Shown one piece after another: positions 8,419-14,861 of a DNA stretch of 14,861 bases. The DNA is from Funneliformis mosseae. Its lineage: Eukaryota; Glomeromycota; Glomeromycetes; Glomerales; Glomeraceae. Under the pieces are notes generated by a model that was not told the origin of the DNA, made no database searches, and saw nothing but the letters and a program-made list of their open reading frames with translations. Every line of letters starts with the position of its first letter. Within the stretch, counting starts at the first letter, position 1. The position numbers and the translations under genes were made by a program. The DNA is taken from the NCBI GenBank assembly GCA_910592005.1, contig CAJVPP010002439.1:1-14861 (forward strand), given 5' to 3'.

Positions 8419-8574
8419 TTAATTCTCTTCATAACTTATCACTATCATTCTTTCTTTAAGCTCAGTATAAATCAAGCGAGAACATCCAGAACACACAGTA
8501 TATATAACCATAATTTTTAATATAAACATTATATCTGACCGTCTTTCTTTACTTCGATCTGTCAATTTAGACAT
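8419..8574 (-). CDS. possible small protein, 51 residues
   Basis: An ATG at 8572-8574 opens a 51-codon frame ending in TAA. The peptide starts with a very basic segment, MSKLTDRSKERRSD, passes through a hydrophobic stretch (about residues 15-27, IMFILKIMVIYTV), has two Cys (CSGC) and ends in a mixed charged tail (LIYTELKERMIVISYEEN). The composition is more protein-like than the surrounding DNA. No TATA box, splice site or homologous family was recognised. It could be a small membrane-associated protein, an exon, or a remnant of a decayed gene. Confidence 0.3.
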   Translation of the reverse strand: MSKLTDRSKERRSDIMFILKIMVIYTVCSGCSRLIYTELKERMIVISYEEN

Positions 8575-10299
8575 TCTATTAACCCACATATAAGAATAAT
8601 GCGTGGCGTGGTGGATCCTTAAAACATGCGAGATATTTTATGTTATAGTTTTCAAGATGTAAAATGATATATACCTTATATCATATGTTAATTTTTTAAA
8701 ATAAAAGGATAAGCTCAAGTTGTAGTTTAGAAAGGAATAACTTTGAAGATCAATTTAATTTCGCCAGGCGCCAATTTGATATTCCAGAGTGAAGTTCTTT
8801 AAAAAAAAAAATAGAAATTATAAAAATGTTCGTGGTAACTTGAAAAAAATGAAATCACTAAAAATGAATACATAAGGTTACCTTGACATTATTATCAATT
8901 GGAATTATTTTCTTGATATTTATTGACTTATCAATACATTTGGTTATTAATCAGAAGTTGAAGACGAAGAATCTGACTTACAGAACATGCCGACAACCAT
9001 TTTTTTAATTAGCATCAATCTTTGATATTTTTTTTTTTTTTTGTATCGTATTCCATCTCCAGGAAGTCATATGTAAAGACACGAAAATTATATTTAATTA
9101 TTTAGTCATTAATTATCAATAAATAATAAATGTATTGAGAAACCACTTACTTTACATTTATTTTCCTATTGAATAACAAATTAAAATTACAATTCAAACG
9201 TAAGGATTGTCGCCTGGAACAAGTTTATAAGAATTGGAAATTCCTTCTAACGATGTAAAACAATAGTTAAAAAAAAAAAGTCTCTGCAATTAAAAAATCA
9301 AGCTACCGAATATATTTAACTAAAAAGTCATTAGACAGCCGACAAACTTCACACGTGATTGTTACAATATGTTTAATAAGTCACAGGGACAATTTGTCAA
9401 AAACAATTCTCGGGAAAGTCCCAGGCAGACAGATATAAATGAAACATTTAAATAACGTTCTATTTAAATATTTTTTATTTTTTTTCAGAATAAACTTCAA
9501 AATTTAAAAAACAACGAGGTTGTAGAATCAATATATAGGTTGTTAGAAAATTTTATTCAGAATTTGGATTAATTAAATTTATGTGTATTCAGTACATTAA
9601 TTATGATCCTACGTAATTTTATTAGGCCATATATAAAACCTAAAATATAACAACTTCCATCACTCGAGCAAATACTGTACAAATGAAAAACAATTCTATG
9701 AAATGACACGATTTGCCAGTCATTATAATATATTCTTTTTAAATTAATTATTTCAAACTAGCATTTTCTTTATTTTTTATGTTAACTAATGTCTTTTGAA
9801 TTATGATAAATTGACTACGAACGCAAGCTATTCTAATTCAATATATTCTAATTTATAAAATAAATAAAAATTAACGCATAATAAATTCCGAAGGTTCATA
9901 AATATCCTTGAAACTCTTGTTATAATCACATTTGGTTTTACATAAGATGAATACAGGCTAGCTATTTATTCTCATGAGTTAATAAATTTTCTTGTCACAA
10001 AAGATATTAAAAACCGTTAAAATTTACATCAGTGCACCTGAAGAGTCGAATAAATAGTATTGCGAAATTAAATGTAGACCCTTATCATCATCAACATTTG
10101 TACAGGCTATACTATTAACTAACAGAGACTTGTAATATTTCAAAAACCATATCTTTATTGAGCTTAAAATTTTATGAATAATGGATAAGCAAAAGTAGAA
10201 GTTTTTCTTTAAAAATTCATATATATATAAAATGCAAAATTAAAATTTAAACCAAGTATTGAACGCATTTCAAAATGTTCGTTCCGTTTAATATACCAC
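8575..10299. other. AT-rich gap upstream of the F-box pseudogene
   Basis: No supported gene. Positions 8761-8800 are locally GC-richer around GGCGCC and are open in more than one minus-strand frame, but for under 25 codons. A palindrome ATGATATATACCTTATATCAT lies near 8665-8685. No tRNA or rRNA was recognised. Confidence 0.45.
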
Positions 10300-11492
10300 T
10301 TTTCATGTAGACGGTTATAAAATGGAAAGTGTAATACGACCTATCTAAAAGACTCCAAAGATTACAATGAAATCTAAATTTGGGGTAACATGTAAAATGT
10401 ATTTAATGTATCGAATGGAATGCACTCTCACTCATATCACTCATATTACCGTGTGCTGATTTAGCCAATACATTTAATAACTCATCTCAATATGCGAACG
10501 CTCTTTCTACGGATAATTTATCTTTTTCATTCATGATTTTACAAACTTAAAACGTCTTCAATTTTTGACAAGTTTTTAATTCGAATTCAATGAAATGCTT
10601 CTCCGATAATGAAAATGCAAGTGACAAATGCTCAACTAGAGGATAATTTTCATAAATTGTGCGAATAAGAACAAGAAAATCTTCATAAAAGTGATCATGA
10701 CCGAAATTGTTTTGAGTCGTCCTCTACTGTTGTTAATGATGTGAGTGATCTTGCTGGGTTTAGTATGATGCTCACAATTTTGATAAAAATTTTTAATCCT
10801 TATCATTTTTAAGTTTTGAATTTTGAATATTTATTGAAAGCTCGTTACCAAGTGATTAAGTATTAGAATGACTTGATAATATGTTTCCTTTGACAAATGA
10901 AACATTTAAAATCATTGAAATCATCCACCCATTTAAAATATCTTAAATATTTTTGAACCCCAATTAACTGTACAATTCTATCATTCGGTTTCAGATTATT
11001 ATTGATAATGATGAGCCTTTGTATAGTTTGACAAATCCATAAAAGTATTTAGGATTGATGGATGTATCGCATAATATTTTACAAAATTTAATCAAGAAAT
11101 AAAATATTTGATGATCATGTCCAAGTACTTTAACTCTGAGATTTTCCTCATGATTAGAAGGTAAATTTCTTGTAAAAAAAATTCTTCATAAGAACCGGTA
11201 GAGATTATACCTTTTATAATTTTTACATTGCTAACAGATAGTCAAATAAAGGTAACTTGTGAGAATTTGAAAGTAAAGGGATCCCTTGGTTTAATAGGAT
11301 AAAAAATACGTGGTGATGTAGAACAGAGAATTTCTCCGATAATTTATATCTTTATAGCACCACGGATACTTCCACAAATCAGAACCGCTATCTTGCACCA
11401 AAGTCTATTAAATAACAGACACGAAAAAAAGAGTTCTCGAATCATTTTGTAATTCTTCAAATGACAAGAATGTCATTGTTGAGCATGGACAT
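10300..11492 (-). pseudogene. decayed F-box protein gene, paralogue of 12397-13803
   Basis: This stretch is a degraded copy of the intact F-box gene at 12397-13803, in the same orientation, beginning at an ATG at 11490-11492. Many blocks line up. TTGACAAG and TGACAAAT blocks near 10560-10630 match 12670-12740. GAGTCGTCCTCTACTGTT at about 10717 matches about 12840. ATCATCCACCCATTTAAAAT at about 10919 matches 13141. ATGTCCAAGTACTTTAA at about 11117 matches about 13376. The reading frame is destroyed: a TGA falls at codon 12 (11457-11459), a frame shift carries on to a TAA after 17 or so codons, and a further shift is needed to resume the LWC...AV part of the F-box. Deletions relative to the intact gene also occur, for example about ten bases after ACAAATC. 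The C-terminal boundary near 10300 is approximate because similarity fades. Confidence 0.85.
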
Positions 11493-11528
11493 TGAAGCCG
11501 TGATCCTTGACTGCGCCTTAATTAGTCA

Positions 11529-11849
11529 TGTGATCAAAAATGATTAACAAAAGTTGACGAAGTGGATAAAGTAGACCAATATGACAAAGTGGTCAACGTT
11601 GATCTATTAGTTTTTTAAGATAGATTAGTTATAATCGTTATACGTGTTAATTATATCTTAGTTAGTAGAGTATTTATATTTATCTTATTTATTTATTTTA
11701 ATATATTTTATAGTATTTTATTTTGTATAAATATCTTGTATTTTTCCTTGAGTTGAAAAGTAACTTGAGATAGGGTTTTTAGGATAAACAAGAGTTCAAT
11801 AAAGGAATCTTATAAATTCATTTGCTATTACCTTTGTCGTGTCTTCACA
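11529..11849 (+). mobile_element. possible solo LTR, about 320 bp
   Basis: The stretch starts TGTGATC and ends CTTCACA. It carries TATAAATA at 11726-11733 and AATAAA at 11798-11803, the order and spacing of a promoter and polyadenylation signal inside a long terminal repeat. Upstream of the TATA are internal repeats (GACGAAGTGG and GACAAAGTGG; GTTGAC and GTCAAC) as seen in U3 regions. No second LTR, primer-binding site or polymerase frame is in the window, and no 5 bp target duplication is obvious. It could instead be ordinary intergenic DNA with chance signals. Confidence 0.3.
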
Positions 11850-12396
11850 TAGGCGTGATTGTGATAAAGTCTTGTATTTAATTCAACGAATCGAATTAAA
11901 AGTTAATCGTTTTAGTTTACAGATACCAAGCCAACAACATCTTAATAAATATATCTATCTAGATAAAATCCGTCTCAGCGGGTGATACTAAATAAAAAAA
12001 GAATCAGCCATCAAAAGTTGAGCATCACGTGAAATATTACGATCATCATCATAATTTATAGATTTTACTTTACAATAAAAAAAAAGTTTTCTTATCCACA
12101 CGTGATTTTATTTTTGACTCCAATCAAACTTCTCAAATTACCCACCGTAGAAAATAATATCACTCCTCCAATTGAAACGGTAATCCCAAGGAAATATCTT
12201 TTTACAAGTTAAAATTTATACCAAAAACAAGTGTCCAAAAATAACATAACCATCTAACGAAACGTAGAAAGAATAAAAGTTCACGATAGTCCAAAAATTT
12301 TTTGTTGTTCGATCAAATGAGATTGTTTTCAACAAAATAGAAAATTTATGCACGTTTGTTTCATGTGAATAAAATAAGAATATCATTTTTGTCTTT
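11850..12396. other. intergenic region between the two F-box copies
   Basis: No coding stretch was recognised. CACGTG occurs at about 12028 and 12099 (ATCACGTGAAA and CACACGTGATT), an E-box core, with unclear meaning. This region lies downstream of the intact minus-strand F-box gene. Confidence 0.45.
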
Positions 12397-13803
12397 TTAA
12401 TCTATTACTCTATTTTCGAAAAGATCCTTTGAGAAACCGCATCTAAAACCTTTGTTTGTAGAAAGCGCAGTTCGATCTCTCCAGTTTTCTAACCGAGACT
12501 CTAAGACTTCCAATGAAAATTTGAATCCATAATTCAATAGAACATGTTCACCAAATATAATTTCCCTTAGATTATTTGATGCCGACTTAATTAAGCTCTT
12601 TTCGTAGGCGAACTTTTCTCCAAGCCACCTGTATTTCTCCCTGTTCACGATGAATAACGTCTTCAGTTTTTGACAAGATCTTAGTAATTTCTCAAATTCA
12701 ACGAAATGTTCCTTTGACGATGAGACTACAAGTGACAAATATTCAACTAAAGGACAATTTTCAGAGATTGCACGGATAAGATCAAGAGAATCCTCATAAA
12801 AGTGTTTAGCGTACTCAAATTCATTGACCAAAATTTTTCTGAGTCGTCCTCTACTGTTCTTAATTATATGAATGATCGTGATGATTCTAATATAATCGAT
12901 TTGAAGAATTTCAAGATTTTGAAAGAAGGAACTTTCTAATTGAAAACCAAATTCGAGATAAGTAACATCAATTGTTAACTTTTTTAGGTTGTAAAATTTT
13001 GAAAATCTTATTGGTAGAGGTGTAGAATATTTATCATATATCGTAAAACTCGTTATCAAATGGACAAGAGTATCCGCCTTACTCTCCAAGGCTAGAAAGA
13101 TTTCTCTATAATAAGCTTCAGTAAAATGAACTTCTTTAAAATCATCCACCCATTTAAAATATTTTAAATTTGTTTGATCCTCAATTAACTTAACAATACC
13201 ATGATTAGCTTTTGTTTCCTTATTGATAATGACAAGCCCTTGTATTGATTGACAAATCGATGATAATCTATAAAAGTATGTAGGATCAATTGATACATCA
13301 CACGTTAATTCGTAGAGTGAGTAAAGGCAGGTCCTAGCTTCCGGAAAATAAAATATCTGATGTTTGATCGATCTCATGTCCAAGTACTTTAATCCTAGAC
13401 ATTTCCTCATGAGAAGACTGTAGATTTCTTGTTGCAAAAGAAATTGGTAGGTCAAAGAAGAATCGATAGAAATCATATTGTTAATAGCATTTGCGTTGAT
13501 GTTCCTGCAGAAGGACAAATAGTCAAATAAAGGGGATCGATGAGATACTTGAGGTAATTGAATTCCTTGACTTTTGAGAAAATCCTTAAATATATTGGGT
13601 AAAAAGAAGGTGACAATGCAGTACAACGAATTTGTTTTTTGAGAGTTGAAATGATTTTCATGACACCAAGGATTTCTCCATAAAATCGGGACCGCAGTTT
13701 CACACCAAAGCGTATTCACCAAAAGGCATGAATAGAGAGACTTTAAATCATTCTGCAATTCTTCGAATAACAAGAAAAGGATATCCTTGCTGAATTTAGA
13801 CAT
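12397..13803 (-). CDS. F-box protein with leucine-rich C-terminal region
   Basis: An intact single-exon frame of 468 residues, ATG at 13801-13803, TAA at 12397-12399. Residues 1-48 form an F-box: SKDILFLLFEELQND, then a spaced LYSCLLVNTLWCETAVPILW. F-box proteins use this segment to bind Skp1 in SCF ubiquitin ligases. The rest is rich in Leu/Ile strand-helix units such as LKYFKWVDDF (213-222), LKKLTIDV (273-280), LEILQIDY (297-304), LVEYLSLVV (352-360) and LKTLFIVN (380-387), consistent with a divergent LRR-like substrate-binding region. Short, often single-exon F-box proteins of this type form very large families in Rhizophagus (from memory). The substrate cannot be inferred. A decayed paralogue lies at 10300-11492. 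Identical decamers lie 70-103 bp upstream. No TATA box was seen. Confidence 0.88.
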   Translation of the reverse strand: MSKFSKDILFLLFEELQNDLKSLYSCLLVNTLWCETAVPILWRNPWCHENHFNSQKTNSLYCIVTFFLPNIFKDFLKSQGIQLPQVSHRSPLFDYLSFCRNINANAINNMISIDSSLTYQFLLQQEIYSLLMRKCLGLKYLDMRSIKHQIFYFPEARTCLYSLYELTCDVSIDPTYFYRLSSICQSIQGLVIINKETKANHGIVKLIEDQTNLKYFKWVDDFKEVHFTEAYYREIFLALESKADTLVHLITSFTIYDKYSTPLPIRFSKFYNLKKLTIDVTYLEFGFQLESSFFQNLEILQIDYIRIITIIHIIKNSRGRLRKILVNEFEYAKHFYEDSLDLIRAISENCPLVEYLSLVVSSSKEHFVEFEKLLRSCQKLKTLFIVNREKYRWLGEKFAYEKSLIKSASNNLREIIFGEHVLLNYGFKFSLEVLESRLENWRDRTALSTNKGFRCGFSKDLFENRVID

Positions 13804-13872
13804 TTAAAAGTAAAGGAAATAAACGTAGTTGAAAGCTTAGCTTCAAAACTATCAAATTATCGAATGATTATT

Positions 13873-13906
13873 TTCCGCAGTATCTTAAAAATTTAATTCC
13901 GCAGTA
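13873..13906 (-). promoter_or_regulatory. paired TACTGCGGAA/TTCCGCAGTA sites upstream of the F-box gene
   Basis: TTCCGCAGTA occurs at 13873-13882 and 13897-13906, 24 bp start to start, about 70-103 bp above the F-box ATG. They are exact ten-base repeats with GC content well above the surrounding DNA, in promoter position. Their spacing places them on roughly the same face of the helix. No binding factor is known to me. Confidence 0.35.
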
Positions 13907-14517
13907 CTATTTCCCAAAGTGTGAGGGGGAAAAAAAAGAAAGCATTTAAAGTCACCTCATTTTTATGTCCATTTAAATAAAAAATTAACCTTTTGTGTGA
14001 AAAATTTTTGTTCGTATTACGTTAATGCATGCACGGATCGAAGATCATTTACCATATGTAGCGCAGTTTATTCCAAAAAAAAAAAATTTCAGTAAATGCT
14101 AAGAAACCTTTATTTATTTATTTATTATAAACAAAATTTGCTGATCGTACGATTTTTATTCAATGGGATTAAAGGAAATTTTATTTTATTTTATTTTTAT
14201 TTTTTTTTTGATAACAGTCAAATATGATTCATTAGGACTTCTGTTTTTTTTTTTACATATTCTAATTAGCCGTGAATTATCAAAAATGTGTCGTAAAAAT
14301 AATTCCTCGTCTTTGTTCTCAACTTATTTTCTTATTTTAAATTATTTCGTTAGTCAAAATGAAACTAATACTGAAATTTATTAATTCCTATTTGACTGAA
14401 GTTGGTGTGAGAAAAAAATAAATTATTTAATGCGGTCACAATGATTTCAATTTAATTGATTATGTAATCACAATAATTAATTTTATACACCCATTCGAAT
14501 GATTTTCACAAGTATAA
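13907..14517. other. intergenic region between F-box gene and BTB fragment
   Basis: T- and A-rich with a short TTTA repeat near 14109-14126. A hydrophobic open frame at 14163-14384 (plus) is mostly encoded by T runs and is not accepted as a gene. The two flanking genes point away from each other, so this region could contain both promoters. Confidence 0.5.
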
Positions 14518-14694
14518 ATGGCTTATGAATTTTTCCCCGGATTATCTCAAAAATTTTCTCAATTACTTGAAGATGCAGATGACTATGATATTATTATCAA
14601 AATTGGAGTGGATCTAGAGTTTAGAACCGATATTTGGCATTCGAATATAAATCCGGTTTCTTCCGATTCGAATTTACATTTTATCCGGATATAA
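14518..14694 (+). pseudogene. truncated start of a BTB-domain protein
   Basis: The frame opens at ATG 14518-14520 with MAYEFFPGLSQKFSQLLEDA then DDYDIIIKIG. This is the characteristic beginning of the BTB/Kelch- or BTB/TLDc-type proteins that are abundant in Rhizophagus (from memory of that family). In intact members the next residues lead into the FRAHSVIL-type core of the BTB fold, which recruits Cullin-3 ligases or mediates dimerisation. Here the similarity stops after about residue 30. The sequence passes into a repeat and ends at TAA after 58 codons. The core of the domain is missing, so the product is probably non-functional. An intron at the break, with the rest beyond the window, cannot be excluded, but no GT donor consensus was seen at the junction. 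Confidence 0.6.
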
Positions 14695-14750
14695 TAAATC
14701 CGGCTCCTTCGTATAAATAAATCCAGTTCCTTTGTTTCGTTCGAATATAA
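14641..14750. repeat. degenerate repeat of ATAAATCCGGTTCCTT type
   Basis: Three diverged units follow each other: ATAAATCCGGTTTCTTCCG (from 14647), ATAAATCCGGCTCCTTCG (from 14694) and ATAAATCCAGTTCCTTTG (from 14716). TTCGAATATAAAT also recurs at 14640 and 14740. The repeat begins where the BTB similarity ends and may be the sequence that interrupted that gene. Confidence 0.55.
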
Positions 14751-14861
14751 ATTTAATTTATTTATTTTTATTATAATTAACTGACAATATTTTTTAATGT
14801 ACTACATTATATTTATACATTTTAAATAAAGTACCGAAAAATTAAATTCGTAATTATAGGA

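Noticed and set aside
8591..8611. TGGCGTGGTGG resembling a polymerase III A box
   Set aside because: No B box at a suitable distance and no tRNA fold.
13473..13703. Open frame of 76 codons, minus strand
   Set aside because: Lies inside the intact F-box gene in another frame.
14163..14384. Hydrophobic open frame of 73 codons, plus strand
   Set aside because: Most Phe/Leu/Ile codons come from T runs. It lacks a clear promoter and has a composition matching translated T-rich DNA.

Overview
The window looks like a piece of a very AT-rich eukaryotic nuclear genome, most likely an arbuscular mycorrhizal fungus of the Rhizophagus type. Four things point there: long A/T runs with sparse small genes; an F-box protein of the kind that genus carries in large families; the opening of a BTB-type protein (MAYEFFPGLSQKFSQLLEDA...); and many short inverted-repeat elements. 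The species call rests on memory of these families, not on a search.

Layout. Positions 1-2336 hold no secure gene. There is one possible exon at the left edge (1-102, minus), a weak coding-like stretch (1052-1165, minus) and a 130 bp inverted-repeat element (1571-1700). Positions 2337-4064 (minus) carry the first solid gene: a 575-residue predicted secreted or membrane protein of unknown function, with a signal peptide, ten N-glycosylation sequons, a proline run, an internal hydrophobic segment, an acidic stretch, a Lys-Arg site and a Cys-rich tail. A TATA box lies 42 bp upstream of its ATG. Positions 4270-4870 hold direct repeats, a second end of the 1571-1700 element family and a 128 bp near-perfect palindrome. 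Positions 5118-5374 (minus) hold a frameshifted coding remnant, and 6038-6292 a GC-rich, foldable island.

Positions 6566-7054 are a non-autonomous hAT-type element with Ac-like ends and an 8 bp near-duplicate target site. A small decayed hairpin element sits at 8150-8256, and a possible 51-residue ORF at 8419-8574 (minus). The right third holds a decayed F-box pseudogene (10300-11492, minus), a possible solo LTR (11529-11849), the intact F-box gene (12397-13803, minus; 468 residues) and a BTB-protein start cut off after about 30 codons (14518-14694, plus).

The genes do not form a pathway. The picture is of accessory, repeat-rich DNA: tandem duplication and decay of an F-box gene, gene starts cut off by repeats, several families of short transposon remnants, and one intact orphan secreted protein. 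I found no convincing multi-gene novel system. The most unusual objects are the orphan secreted protein and the two structured repeats (4547-4674 and 6038-6292).
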